A stretch of DNA of 64,000 nucleotides from NCBI RefSeq assembly GCF_024753135.1, contig NZ_JANUGP010000011.1, forward strand, positions 151,657 through 215,656, given 5' to 3'. The number at the start of each line of letters is the position of its first letter. Position 1 is the first letter of the stretch. This stretch comes from Streptomyces pyxinicus. GTDB lineage: Bacteria; Actinomycetota; Actinomycetes; Streptomycetales; Streptomycetaceae. This document shows positions 8,259 to 23,931 of the stretch, in pieces. The notes below the pieces were generated by a model. That model worked only from the letters and a program-made list of their open reading frames with translations. It searched no databases and was not told the DNA's origin. A program made the translations under genes and the position numbers.

Positions 8259-8296
8259 CCGAAGAGCGATCATCCAACCGGGTGGTCGCTCTTCGG
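8259..8296 (+). terminator. hairpin between rplL and rpoB
   Basis: A perfect 11-bp stem (8259-8269 with 8286-8296, arm CCGAAGAGCGA) lies 70 nt after rplL. There is no T-tract. It probably terminates or attenuates rplJL transcripts before the rpoB promoter. The remaining bases from 8297 to 8564 show no convincing gene. Confidence 0.6.
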
Positions 8297-8564
8297 CGTC
8301 TTCGGAGGACGACCTCGGTTGCCTTGCACTCGCGACGGCGGGGGGTATGGTGATCTTCGTCGTGTCTCCGGCCGGACTCGTTTGGACTGAGAGGCCTTGA
8401 CGAACCGCACGCAGCGCGCAATTCTCAGGACGCGTCGTCACAAGGATCCGAATCCGAGGCATGGATCGGCGACGAAGAGGGCAGTATCAACGTGCGTTGA
8501 GGGCAGCATGCCGAGGGCGTTGACAAGAGCGGTGAGCACAACGAGGGTCGCGAAAAACCCGAGC

Positions 8565-8593
8565 TGGACATCAGTGTGCCAAGTGGCTACACT
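8565..8593 (+). promoter_or_regulatory. rpoB promoter
   Basis: TGGACA (8565-8570), a 17-nt spacer and TACACT (8588-8593) make a near-consensus HrdB-type promoter about 160 nt before the rpoB start. A TTGACA hexamer at 8520-8525 could be part of a second, upstream promoter. Confidence 0.75.
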
Positions 8594-8754
8594 GACCCTT
8601 TGCGCTGCCTGTTAGCTGTCCCCTGCCCGTCACCAGGGGTCTGCCCTCACCCGAGCACCGATGACAAAACTCCTCTGACCTGGGGTTTCCGTCTCTGTGT
8701 GGGAGAGGGGCCGGCACGCGCGTAGTGAGTCCGAGCCCTCGGAAGGACCCCCTC

Positions 8755-12240
<3,486 letters not shown>

Positions 12241-12342
12241 CGGGAGTCCGGCAGGGGCCGCGCCACCGCGCGTGGCCCCCGCCGACCCCCAGGCCCCCGT
12301 TTCAGACCACAGACTTTCGACCCTGAGAGGGATTGACGCATA

Positions 12343-16242
<3,900 letters not shown>

Positions 16243-16251
16243 GCGGGCAGT

Positions 16252-16292
16252 CCGAAGGGCGGCCACCCCCACCGGGGGTGGCCGCCCTTCGG
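16252..16292. terminator. 19-bp bidirectional terminator between rpoC and the MFS gene
   Basis: A perfect 19-bp stem with a 3-nt loop (16252-16270 with 16274-16292) lies between the convergent ends of rpoC (plus) and the exporter gene (minus). Its symmetry allows it to stop both transcripts. Confidence 0.85.
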
Positions 16293-16307
16293 CGTGTGCG
16301 GGGGACG

Positions 16308-17492
16308 TCAGCGGGCGGGTTGCACCTCGCGGTCCGGGGCCGGTGCCGGGGCGGGCCGGCGCAGGGCGGCGAGGTCGGGCAGCAGGGTCAGCAGGGCGGC
16401 GACGGCGAGGACCGCGCCCAGCCACAGGGGGGCGCGCAGACCGTAGCCGCCGATGCCGAGGCCGCCGAGCCAGGAGCCGATGACCACGCCCAGGGTGATG
16501 CACGAGGAGTGCACGGTGTTGACCAGCGGGCGGGCGTTGGCGGTGCGCTGGACCCGGCTGATCATCGCGGGGTTCATGGTGACCCCGACGAGGCCGATCC
16601 CCATCATGGCGGCCAGGGCCGGCGCCTTGACGTCGGCGAGCAGGGCGAAGCAGACCAGGAACACGATGTTGAGCGAGACGCCGAGGGCCAGGACCCGGAT
16701 GGTGTGGGTGTCGGCGAACCGGGCGACCACGGCGTTGCCGATCACGGTGGCGGCGCCGTACGCCAGCAGCAGCAGTGGCACGATGCCCCGGGAGAAGCCG
16801 GTGACGTCGGTCAGGATGGGCGTGAAGTACGAGAAGGCGGCGAAGGTGGCGCCGATGATGAGCGTGGAGGTGCTGAGGACGAACCACAGCCGGCCGCTGC
16901 GGAAGGCGGCCAGCTCCTCCCGTACGTCCCCGGCGTCCTCGGCGTGGCCGAGCGGGGGTACGGCGGCCATGGTCGCCACGGCGGCGATCACGGTGATGAC
17001 GCCGACGGCCACGAAGCCGGCCCGCCAGCCCCACCGCTCGCCGATCAGGGTGGACAGCGGCAGTCCGAGCAGGGTGCCGACCATCAGGCCCTGCATGGCC
17101 ACTCCGGTGGCCCGGCCGCGCAGCTCCGGTGTGGTGATCTGGGCGACGACGGAGAGGGACACACCGAAGAAGGCGGCGGAGGCGGTGCCGGTGATCAGGC
17201 GGGCCACCAGCATCAGCCAGTAGGTGGTGGCGACCCCGGCCAGCACGTTGCCGACCAGGAACACGACGAACAGGGTGAGCAGCGCGGCCTTGGGCCGGAG
17301 CTTGAGGACGGCGACCGTGGCGAAGGGGCCGCCGACCGCCATGGCGAGTGCGAACGCCGTGATCAGATAGCCGACCTGGGGGATGGAGACGTGCAGATCA
17401 TCGGCGATCTGCGGCATCAGGCCGCCGACCAGGAACTCGCTGGTGACCATGGCGAAGATGCCAAGGGCCATCAGATAGACGGACTTGGGCAT
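16308..17492 (-). CDS. MFS drug-type exporter, DHA1 family
   Basis: A 394-residue, 12-span major facilitator of the AraJ/Cml-like DHA1 type. It shows MALGIFAMVTSEFLVGGLMPQIADDL at the N terminus (span 1 and the family loop), ARLITGTASAAFFGVSLSVV, the central linker AEDAGDVREEL and GERWGWRAGF. Such proteins expel drugs or sugars with protons. The ATG at 17492 has GAGGAG upstream on its strand. It lies downstream of tetR with a 120-nt gap that contains an operator-like palindrome, so it probably has its own TetR-controlled promoter. The likely role is export of, or resistance to, the product of the neighbouring biosynthetic genes; the substrate is unknown. Confidence 0.88.
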   Translation of the reverse strand: MPKSVYLMALGIFAMVTSEFLVGGLMPQIADDLHVSIPQVGYLITAFALAMAVGGPFATVAVLKLRPKAALLTLFVVFLVGNVLAGVATTYWLMLVARLITGTASAAFFGVSLSVVAQITTPELRGRATGVAMQGLMVGTLLGLPLSTLIGERWGWRAGFVAVGVITVIAAVATMAAVPPLGHAEDAGDVREELAAFRSGRLWFVLSTSTLIIGATFAAFSYFTPILTDVTGFSRGIVPLLLLAYGAATVIGNAVVARFADTHTIRVLALGVSLNIVFLVCFALLADVKAPALAAMMGIGLVGVTMNPAMISRVQRTANARPLVNTVHSSCITLGVVIGSWLGGLGIGGYGLRAPLWLGAVLAVAALLTLLPDLAALRRPAPAPAPDREVQPAR

Positions 17493-17543
17493 GGAGGGGG
17501 CTCCTCGGTCGGTGTGTGGGTGGTGTCGTGCTGTTGCGTTTAT

Positions 17544-17562
17544 TGGACTGATCTGTACAAAA
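17544..17562 (-). promoter_or_regulatory. putative TetR operator upstream of the MFS gene (site 1)
   Basis: On the minus strand the site reads TTTTGTACAGATCAGTCCA, 52 nt before the exporter start. It contains an imperfect dyad and shares 14 of 19 positions with site 2 (24488-24506) and 13 of 19 with site 3 (18242-18260). Confidence 0.6.
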
Positions 17563-17612
17563 TTGGCGCGTGCGTCGCCCCCGAGTCCGCCGGAGAGCGG
17601 GGGCGGGAATGC

Positions 17613-18230
17613 TCAGACGGTCGCGCCGGCCCGCAGGGCGTCCAGGCCCGTGCGGGCGACCTGGTCCAGGACCGGCCGGTCCGCGCCGGACTGCGCGGCC
17701 ACCCGCATTCCCGAGATCACGGAGGTCAGGTACCAGGCGAGTCCCTCGGCCGGGCGGTCCGAGGTGACCGATCCGTCCCGCCTGCCCTGTTCGACGACGG
17801 TCCGCAGCGAGAACAGCCGCCGCTGCAGGTCCTTCTCCAGGATCGCGGCGATGTGCGGGTCGTTGGCGGCCAGGCTGGTGATGGTGTTGACGGTGAAGCA
17901 GCCGGAGCCGTAGCCGTCACGCCGGTTCTCCATCTCGCCGTCCAGAATCACGGTCAGGAAGGACTCCAGGCGCTCCAGCGCGCTGGGGCCCTCCTCGCCG
18001 AGCACCTCGATCTGCCGGGCGGTCATCGTGTCGACGTAGTGTGACAGCGCCCGGCGGAACAGGTCGTTCTTGGACTTGAAGGTGTTGTAGATGCTGCTGC
18101 GGCCGAGCCCGGTGGCCTCGCACAGGTCCTGGGTGGACGTGGCCTCGTAGCCCTTGGTCCAGAAGACGCGGCACGCCGCCTCTACGGCCCTGTCCTCGTC
18201 GAACTGTCGTGGTCGGCCCATGTCCGGCAT
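17613..18230 (-). CDS. TetR/AcrR-family transcriptional regulator
   Basis: A 205-residue regulator. The N-terminal helix-turn-helix spans about residues 10-56 (FDEDRAVEAACRVFWTKGYEATSTQDLCEATGLGRSSIYNTFKSKNDLF), a textbook TetR signature, followed by an all-helical ligand domain of the AcrR/YcnC type containing GCFTVNTITSLAANDP. The start is either the ATG at 18230 or the ATG at 18221 (MGRPRQF); no strong ribosome binding site separates them. It lies in the middle of the accessory block, in line with the SDR upstream and the exporter downstream. Three similar 19-bp sites in the block suggest autoregulation and control of both the exporter and the enzyme operon. The ligand may be the pathway product. 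Confidence 0.92.
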   Translation of the reverse strand: MPDMGRPRQFDEDRAVEAACRVFWTKGYEATSTQDLCEATGLGRSSIYNTFKSKNDLFRRALSHYVDTMTARQIEVLGEEGPSALERLESFLTVILDGEMENRRDGYGSGCFTVNTITSLAANDPHIAAILEKDLQRRLFSLRTVVEQGRRDGSVTSDRPAEGLAWYLTSVISGMRVAAQSGADRPVLDQVARTGLDALRAGATV

Positions 18231-18241
18231 GGTAGCAGTTA

Positions 18242-18260
18242 TGGAATGACCGACTCAAAA
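18242..18260 (-). promoter_or_regulatory. putative TetR operator upstream of tetR (site 3)
   Basis: The minus strand reads TTTTGAGTCGGTCATTCCA, ending 11 nt before the tetR ATG. It keeps the invariant TTTTG, central G and C, and TCCA of sites 1 and 2, which suggests autorepression. Confidence 0.5.
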
Positions 18261-18322
18261 GCGGCGCGGGTCCGGTCCCGGCGGGGGATGTGCGGGACCG
18301 GACCCGCGGTCACGGGGGGCGG

Positions 18323-19075
18323 TCAGACCGTGCTGCCGCCGTCCACGCCCAGCCGGGCGCCATTGGTGTAGCCGGCCGAGGGAGAGGCCAGGTAGGCCAC
18401 CGCGGCGGCGATCTCCTCGGCCTGGCCGTACCGGCCGAGCGGCGACTGACCCTTCTGGTGGGCGGCGTTCGGACCGTCCGCCGGGTTCATGTCGGTGTCC
18501 GTGGCACCCGGCGCGACCTCGTTGACGGTGATGCCGCGCGGCCCGAGGTCCCGTGCCAGCCCCTTGGTCAGCCCGGTGATCGCCGCCTTGCTGGCCGCGT
18601 ACGCCGCGAAACCGGCCGAGGGCACCCGCTCGCCCAGGCAGGAACCGATGTTGACGATCCGGCCGCCCTCGGGCAGGTGCCGCGCCGCCGCCCGGGCGGC
18701 GAGCAGCGGCGCCCGGGTGTTCACCGCGAGAATGCGGTCCACCGTCTCGACCGGCACCTGCTCGATCCCGTGCAGGTCCGGGTCGTACACCCCGGCGTTG
18801 TTGACGAGGACGTCCAGCCGTCCCAGCTCACGGACGGTCTCCTCCACCGCCCTCTCGACGGCCTCGGCGTCCTCGGCGTCCGCCTGGAGGGCGAGCACCC
18901 GGCGCCCCGTCTTCTCGCGGATGCGGTCCGCGACGGCCGCCGCCGCCCCGGCGCCCGACCGGTAGGTCAGGGCCACGTCGGCCCCGTCCTCGGCCAGCCG
19001 CAGCGCGATGGCGGCCCCGATGCCCCGGCTTCCGCCGGTGACCAGGGCGACCTTGCCGCTCAACTGCTCGCTCAT
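18323..19075 (-). CDS. short-chain dehydrogenase/reductase (SDR)
   Basis: A 250-residue classical SDR: nucleotide motif TGGSRGIG (13-20), NNAG (92-95), and the catalytic Ser145, Tyr159 and Lys163 (YAASK). The family oxidises alcohols or reduces carbonyls with NAD(P)H, and the arginine just after the first Gly motif favours NADPH. It resembles 3-oxoacyl-ACP reductase (FabG)-type enzymes, common as tailoring ketoreductases. It is 49 nt downstream of the cupin gene on the same strand, probably in one operon with it. The substrate is unknown. Confidence 0.88.
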   Translation of the reverse strand: MSEQLSGKVALVTGGSRGIGAAIALRLAEDGADVALTYRSGAGAAAAVADRIREKTGRRVLALQADAEDAEAVERAVEETVRELGRLDVLVNNAGVYDPDLHGIEQVPVETVDRILAVNTRAPLLAARAAARHLPEGGRIVNIGSCLGERVPSAGFAAYAASKAAITGLTKGLARDLGPRGITVNEVAPGATDTDMNPADGPNAAHQKGQSPLGRYGQAEEIAAAVAYLASPSAGYTNGARLGVDGGSTV

Positions 19076-19124
19076 CGGTTCTCCGTGTCTCCTCGTCCCT
19101 GTTCGGTCCCTGCTCGGCCGGCGC

Positions 19125-19628
19125 TCACGCCTGGTACGAGCCGTACTGCTCGGCGATCTCCTTGGCGCGGGGATTGTCCGCCGGGTCGAACACCGGGATG
19201 TCCTCGCCCCGCACCGCCTCCTTGCCGGCCTCCAGGAAGAACCGCTCGAAGCCGCCGGGCGTGAACAGCAGCAGCTGCTTGGCCGGGTGCAGACCGGTGT
19301 TCCGGAAGCCGTGCACCGTCCCGCGCGGCACGAACACGAAGTCCCCGGCCCGCACCTGGTACGTCTCGCCGTCGGCGTAGATCTCCAGTTCGCCCTCGAT
19401 GAGGTAGAACGCCTCGTCCTCGTGCCGGTGGTCGTGCAGTGGCGGGCCGCCGCCGGGCGGCACCGACGCCTCCAGCACGGCCAGAGAGCCGGCCGACTCC
19501 TCGTGGCCGACCTTGACGGAGTAGACGTCCCCGTTCAGCCACACCGACGGCCCCTGCCCGGCGGGGACGTGCAGCACCTTGCGCACGATGGGGGGCTTGT
19601 CGGTGTTCTGCTGCTCCAGCAGCGACAT
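19125..19628 (-). CDS. single-domain cupin protein
   Basis: A 167-residue monocupin. Cupin motif 1 reads HDHRHEDEAFYLIEG with metal ligands His65/His67 and Glu72. Motif 2 reads GDFVFVPRGTVHGFRN with His106. All four ligands are present, so a metal enzyme (dioxygenase, isomerase or cyclase) is likely; it resembles the quercetin-dioxygenase-like cupins often seen in secondary metabolism. It lies 49 nt after the formyltransferase-like gene and 49 nt before the SDR gene. The reaction cannot be assigned from sequence. Confidence 0.82.
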   Translation of the reverse strand: MSLLEQQNTDKPPIVRKVLHVPAGQGPSVWLNGDVYSVKVGHEESAGSLAVLEASVPPGGGPPLHDHRHEDEAFYLIEGELEIYADGETYQVRAGDFVFVPRGTVHGFRNTGLHPAKQLLLFTPGGFERFFLEAGKEAVRGEDIPVFDPADNPRAKEIAEQYGSYQA

Positions 19629-19677
19629 CGGATGCTCTCTTTCTCGGGATCTGGGGCTCTCGGGCGTTCTCGGGATC

Positions 19678-20649
19678 TCAGGTGGACTGCAGCGCGGAGG
19701 CGGAGAGCGACTGGCCGTCCGTCAGCGCCGGATGCGCCTGCGCGGGCACCTCCTGGCCGTCCCGTTCGACGGTCAGCAGCCGGAGCCAGCCGTCCCGGCA
19801 CGCCACGAAGAGACGGGCGCCGACCCGGCGCACGGTGCCCGGGGCGGCAGTCGGCAGCTCCTGCGGCACCGCCGCGTCGACCGACAGCACCGGCACGCGC
19901 TCACCGGCCGTGGTCACGGCGAAGGCCCCCGGGTGCCGGTAGCCGGCCCGGACGTGGCAGGAGACCTCGTGCGTCGAACAGGCGAAGTCCAGGCGGTAGT
20001 CGTCCTCGCCGGGCCGGGAGAAGTACGAACGCCCGGCCGGGTCCTGGGGGACCCGCGGGAAGCTGCGCTCCACGAGCTGCGGTATCAGGTCGAGCAGCAT
20101 GAGCACATTGGCCCGCTCCTGGACGGTACGCAGCTCAAGTGCCGTCTCCCTGCCGGTCAGCGGGGTGCGGTGCTGGGCGATGATGGCGCCGGTGTCCAGC
20201 CCCGGCGCCATCTCGATGGCGGTGACCGCACCGTCGGTCTCGCCGTTGCGCACCATCCAGTAGAAGGGCGCGAGGCCGGCGTACCGGGGCAGCGGGCTCG
20301 GATGGAAGTTGACGCAGGTCACCTTGGGCGTCGCGAGCAGTCGCGGCTTCAGGATGCGCTGGAAGTTGCCCACGATCAGGTAGTCGGGGGCGAGTTGGCG
20401 CACCCGCTCCACGACCTCGGGGCTGTTGACGTCGTGCGGGCGCAGCACGGGTACGCCCAGAGCGGTGGCCCGCTGCTCCAGGTCCACCTGGTCGGCATCG
20501 GCGTCGAAGTAGCCGCAGGTGCGGCCGGGTGCGCTGGTGACCACGGCCGCCAGTTCGACGAGCGGGTGGCCGTGCAGCATGTCGAGGAAGGGGGCGCCGA
20601 GCTTGGAGTTGACCTCCGAGAACAGCACCACGCGTATGGATTCGGTCAT
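19678..20649 (-). CDS. formyltransferase-fold enzyme (Fmt/ArnA-like)
   Basis: A 323-residue protein related to methionyl-tRNA formyltransferase. The catalytic triad is visible: Asn114 and His116 in VNFHPSPLPRYAG, and Asp152 in GLDTGAII. These enzymes transfer formyl from 10-formyltetrahydrofolate to an amine; the C-terminal part resembles the OB-like Fmt C domain but is short and divergent. It is not the housekeeping Fmt, since the usual SLLPRWRG wording differs and def/fmt neighbours are absent. It more likely formylates a small amine made by the cluster, such as an amino sugar, amino acid or hydroxylamine. A tRNA substrate is not excluded. Confidence 0.8.
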   Translation of the reverse strand: MTESIRVVLFSEVNSKLGAPFLDMLHGHPLVELAAVVTSAPGRTCGYFDADADQVDLEQRATALGVPVLRPHDVNSPEVVERVRQLAPDYLIVGNFQRILKPRLLATPKVTCVNFHPSPLPRYAGLAPFYWMVRNGETDGAVTAIEMAPGLDTGAIIAQHRTPLTGRETALELRTVQERANVLMLLDLIPQLVERSFPRVPQDPAGRSYFSRPGEDDYRLDFACSTHEVSCHVRAGYRHPGAFAVTTAGERVPVLSVDAAVPQELPTAAPGTVRRVGARLFVACRDGWLRLLTVERDGQEVPAQAHPALTDGQSLSASALQST

Positions 20650-20679
20650 GGCGGGACTCCGATCCGAGAGAGGAACGGT

Positions 20680-21909
20680 CTAGAAGAAGGGCGAGGAGGA
20701 CCGGCCACCGAGCAGCACGTTGCCGGTCAGCTGGAGGATCGAGTCCTGGGCGACGGCGTGCTGGCACATGGTGTTCGCATCCCGCAGCCAGCGGTCCATC
20801 GGCGAACTGCGCCGGTAGACGGAGGCCCCGCCGACGAGGTCGAAGAGGCGGTGCACGATCCGGCGAGCGGTGCGGAAGGCGTGGTAGCGGGCGAGCGCGG
20901 TCTCCACCCGCTCGTCGGCGCCGCGCTCCGCGCCGCGCTCCAGCGCCGTCCACTGCCGCTCCAGCGTGGTGTAGACGGCCGCCCGGGCAGCCGTCAGTTC
21001 CATCTCCAGCTCGGCGACGGTCTGCTGCACCCGCACATCCCGCGCCCAGGGCGTGCCGGTCTCCCGGTCGACCCGCTGGGCGGCGAGTTCCCGGACGTGA
21101 TCCAGGGCCGCCCGCCCCAGGCCGAGCGGAATGCCCGCCATCTTGCGCAGGATCGCGTCGGGGGCGTCGTGCAGCGGGCCCTTGCGCACCGGCTCGGCGA
21201 AGGAGAACGAGTGCTCCTGTGGCACGAACAGGTCCCGCACCTCGTAGTCCACCGAGCCCGATCCGGCCAGCCCCGTGGTGTGCCAGGTGTCGATGCTCTC
21301 GTAGGACCGCGGGGGCGCCAGCATCACGCGCCACAGCCCCTTGCCGGTCGCCGGGTCGATGACGGGCTCGCCGTTCTCGTGCACCGTGCAGCCGGCCGCG
21401 AGCACATCGCAGTGCGTGGAGCCGGAGCCGAACCGCCAGCGGCCCGAGACCAGGTAGCCGCCCTCGACCCGCTCGGCCCGGCCCTGCGGGTAGATCCACC
21501 CGGACTGGGCCAGGTCGAGGGAGGGGTAGAGGCGGCGGGCGACGTCCTGGTCGAGGAAGCCGGAGTAGATGCCGGAATCCATACCGATCATCGAGCACCA
21601 GGCCGCCGACACGTCGCCGTAGGCGATGGTCTCGATCAGCCGGGTCTGCTCCATGGACGTCAGTTCCGGGCCGCCCCAGTCCCGGGGCATGGCGGCGCGG
21701 AACACCCCGGCGCCGCGCAGCAGCGCGACGATGTCCTCGGGGAGCCGCCGGTGCTCCTCGATCCGGGCGGAGTTCTCGCGCAGGAGGGGCCGCAGCTCGC
21801 GGGCGCGGGCGAGGATCGCGTCGGCGGTCCGGGGCACGCTGGTCTCGGTCACGGCGGTCTCGGTCACGGCGGTTGCGGGCACGGCTGTGCCGGTGGTCGT
21901 GGTGCTCAT
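20680..21909 (-). CDS. acyl-CoA-dehydrogenase-fold flavin monooxygenase (group D, HsaA/HpaB-like)
   Basis: A 409-residue protein with the acyl-CoA dehydrogenase fold: an N-terminal helical domain (LRENSARIEEHRRLPEDIVALLRGAGVFRAAMPRDWGGPELTSMEQTRLIETIAYGDVSAAWC), a middle beta domain (SGRWRFGSGSTHCDVLAAGC) and a C-terminal helical bundle. It lacks a clear catalytic-base dehydrogenase motif. This profile fits two-component flavin monooxygenases that hydroxylate aromatics or oxidise amines (HsaA, KijD3/DnmZ-like), which need a separate reductase. A flavin reductase is encoded upstream in the same block. The ATG at 21909 is chosen; a longer frame overlaps the oxidase gene. It lies 26 nt after the oxidase. 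Confidence 0.82.
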   Translation of the reverse strand: MSTTTTGTAVPATAVTETAVTETSVPRTADAILARARELRPLLRENSARIEEHRRLPEDIVALLRGAGVFRAAMPRDWGGPELTSMEQTRLIETIAYGDVSAAWCSMIGMDSGIYSGFLDQDVARRLYPSLDLAQSGWIYPQGRAERVEGGYLVSGRWRFGSGSTHCDVLAAGCTVHENGEPVIDPATGKGLWRVMLAPPRSYESIDTWHTTGLAGSGSVDYEVRDLFVPQEHSFSFAEPVRKGPLHDAPDAILRKMAGIPLGLGRAALDHVRELAAQRVDRETGTPWARDVRVQQTVAELEMELTAARAAVYTTLERQWTALERGAERGADERVETALARYHAFRTARRIVHRLFDLVGGASVYRRSSPMDRWLRDANTMCQHAVAQDSILQLTGNVLLGGRSSSPFF

Positions 21910-21935
21910 GGCTTGGTCGGGCCTTTCTGCGGTGG

Positions 21936-23450
21936 TCAGACGTAGCGGCCGGGGGCGATCACCCGGTGCGGATCGACGGCGTCCCGCAGCCGTCGGGTGA
22001 GGGCGAGGGCTCCGGGGTCGGTGAGCCGGCCGGCCCAGTCGCCGTGGTCGACGTCCAGTCGGTACGGCAGGTAGCCGGCGGCGCCGAACAGCTCGTAGAG
22101 CCGGTCCAGGGCGGCGTGTGCCTGCCGGGGGCCGGTGCCCTCGCGGGGGAAGCGCAGGGACACGACGAGGTCGATCACATCGGCGTCCAGCGCGTTGACC
22201 GTGGCCCCGGGGCGTATCCCGGTCTCCTCGTGCACCTGGTCCAGCAGCCGCAGTGCCGCGGTCACGTCCCGGCCGGTGAAGGGCACCAGCGGCAGGAAGA
22301 AGATCCAGCCGCCTCCCTCGCCGTCCACCAGCTCCGCGTCCCGGCCGACGGCCGAGCGCAGCATCTCCTCGTGGTGCGCCACGCTGCCCGCGTAGCCGTG
22401 CTCCACCACCCGTGCGACCACGTCGTCGGCGGCCGGGGGCTCCTGGTCCGAGCGGGCGAAGGAGGTGAACAGCCCGGAGGCGTCCGCCCGCCGGCGCACC
22501 TCGCCGGTCATCGCGTCCGCCACGGCGGCCGTACCGCCGAGCGCGATGTGGGTGAGGTATCCGCCGGGGCCGCCGGCCGTGCCGTAGGTCGTCGCGGAGG
22601 TGGTGTCGTAGATCTTGAGCACCCCGTGCACCAGGCCCTGGACGTGCCAGTGGCGCAGTTCGTCGACGGCGGCGGCCAGCCGGTCGCGGTCGAACGCCAG
22701 CCGCAGCACCCGCTGGGCCTCGGGCCGGGGCAGCAGCCGGACGACACCGGCGGTGACGATGCCGAACGGCGACTGGGTGAACAGGTGCAGCAGGGAGGGG
22801 CCGAGGCCGTACGGGTTCGGGGCCAGTCCGGCCGTGGGCAGGCCGGCCGAGCGTGCGCCGGGCCACCAGCCGACCCGGATCACCTCGCCGTCCGGCAGGA
22901 CCACCTCCAGGCCGACCAGGTCGTCGGTGCGCTGCCGGCGCAGTCCGACACCGCGGTCCAGGGCGTTGCCGAGCACGCTGGAGTGCCCGGAGGAGGCCGT
23001 GACGTTCAGCATCCGGGGACCGCCGGTCAGCTCCGACGTCAGCCGGAGCTGGGTGACGCCCGGCTCCACGACGGCGTGACCCGCCTCGACGTCCAGTTCA
23101 CGGATGCGGTCCAGGCCGTCCAGCTCCAGTCGTACCGCCCCGTCGTGCGCGGCCTCCCGGGAACCGAGGCCCCAGTTGCGGCCGGTGGACACGGCGTGCA
23201 GCGGTGGGGCGTCGGGCCGGGCGAAGGCCCGCACCACGTCCGGCACCTGTCCGGCGTGCGCCGGGCGGATCATGGCCGGCAGCAGGCGGCCGGCGAAGTC
23301 CGAGACGTTCCCGCCGGGCTCGGGTGCGCGCACGATCCGCTCCGGGTCGTCACCGAGCGCGCGCCGGACGGCCGCGAGCGCGTCGTCCAAAGCGAGGCCG
23401 GATGCCGGATCGGCGGCTGCGGCGGAGGCCGCAAGCACGGTTTCGGTCAT
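21936..23450 (-). CDS. VAO/4-cresol-dehydrogenase-like FAD oxidase
   Basis: A 504-residue flavoprotein of the vanillyl-alcohol-oxidase superfamily. The PCMH-type FAD domain shows PAMIRPAHAGQVPDVVRAFARP, STGRNWGLGS and NVTASSGHSSVLGNALDRGVG. The family C terminus reads DPHRVIAPGRYV. Relatives oxidise para-alkylphenols, phenolic alcohols or other alcohols, the flavoprotein subunit of 4-cresol dehydrogenase being the closest by motif. The ATG at 23450 follows GGGGGAA on the coding strand. The likely substrate is an aromatic intermediate derived from prephenate; this is inferred from the adjacent chorismate mutase. Confidence 0.85.
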   Translation of the reverse strand: MTETVLAASAAAADPASGLALDDALAAVRRALGDDPERIVRAPEPGGNVSDFAGRLLPAMIRPAHAGQVPDVVRAFARPDAPPLHAVSTGRNWGLGSREAAHDGAVRLELDGLDRIRELDVEAGHAVVEPGVTQLRLTSELTGGPRMLNVTASSGHSSVLGNALDRGVGLRRQRTDDLVGLEVVLPDGEVIRVGWWPGARSAGLPTAGLAPNPYGLGPSLLHLFTQSPFGIVTAGVVRLLPRPEAQRVLRLAFDRDRLAAAVDELRHWHVQGLVHGVLKIYDTTSATTYGTAGGPGGYLTHIALGGTAAVADAMTGEVRRRADASGLFTSFARSDQEPPAADDVVARVVEHGYAGSVAHHEEMLRSAVGRDAELVDGEGGGWIFFLPLVPFTGRDVTAALRLLDQVHEETGIRPGATVNALDADVIDLVVSLRFPREGTGPRQAHAALDRLYELFGAAGYLPYRLDVDHGDWAGRLTDPGALALTRRLRDAVDPHRVIAPGRYV

Positions 23451-23577
23451 GAAATTCCCCCTGAAAACAGTGAAAAGCGGTGAAACAGTGGCGGAACGCC
23501 GACGGGCGCCGACGGAACAGCCAGGGCGGGCGGGTGCGCGTGGCGCGCCGTCCGGCCCGGTCCCGCGCGCGAACCGG

Positions 23578-23931
23578 TCAGGGCCGGGTGGCGGCCGCTC
23601 CGGACAGATAGACGGGTTCGAGGGAGGCGTCCCGGTCCGCGTGGACCAAGGCCATCACCCGGATCACCCGCGGCATCTCCCCGTCCCAGCGGGGTTCGGC
23701 GGAGCACAGGCACGGCACGTTCAGGACGCCCCGCTCCTGGAGGACGAGCGGCGGGATGTCGGCGGTGAGGTCGGGTGTGACGGTGAAGAAGAGGGCCTCG
23801 ACGTCGGCGGCCGCCAGGCCGTTGTGCCCCAGCAGTTCGCGGACCAGGTCCTCGGTCGCCGTGCGGATGTCCTGGCGGGTGTCGGCGCGGACGCCGGTCG
23901 CGCCCCGGACGGCTCGGACGGTGCCGCTCAT
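23578..23931 (-). CDS. AroH-type monofunctional chorismate mutase
   Basis: A 117-residue homologue of Bacillus subtilis AroH, which converts chorismate to prephenate. Active-site residues align almost position for position: Arg9 (RGAT), Cys76, Glu79, Arg91 (VIRVMALV), Tyr108 (VYL) and Arg116. The start ATG overlaps the stop codon of the flavin reductase as ATGA, so the two are translationally coupled. Placement among oxidative tailoring genes rather than aromatic amino acid genes suggests a dedicated precursor-supply role. The protein is slightly shorter than AroH (127 aa), missing only the flexible C-terminal tail. Confidence 0.88.
   Translation of the reverse strand: MSGTVRAVRGATGVRADTRQDIRTATEDLVRELLGHNGLAAADVEALFFTVTPDLTADIPPLVLQERGVLNVPCLCSAEPRWDGEMPRVIRVMALVHADRDASLEPVYLSGAAATRP

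Noticed and set aside
8397..8615. A 72-codon plus-strand ORF in the rplL-rpoB spacer
   Set aside because: It covers the rpoB promoter, has no ribosome binding site and no recognisable protein features.
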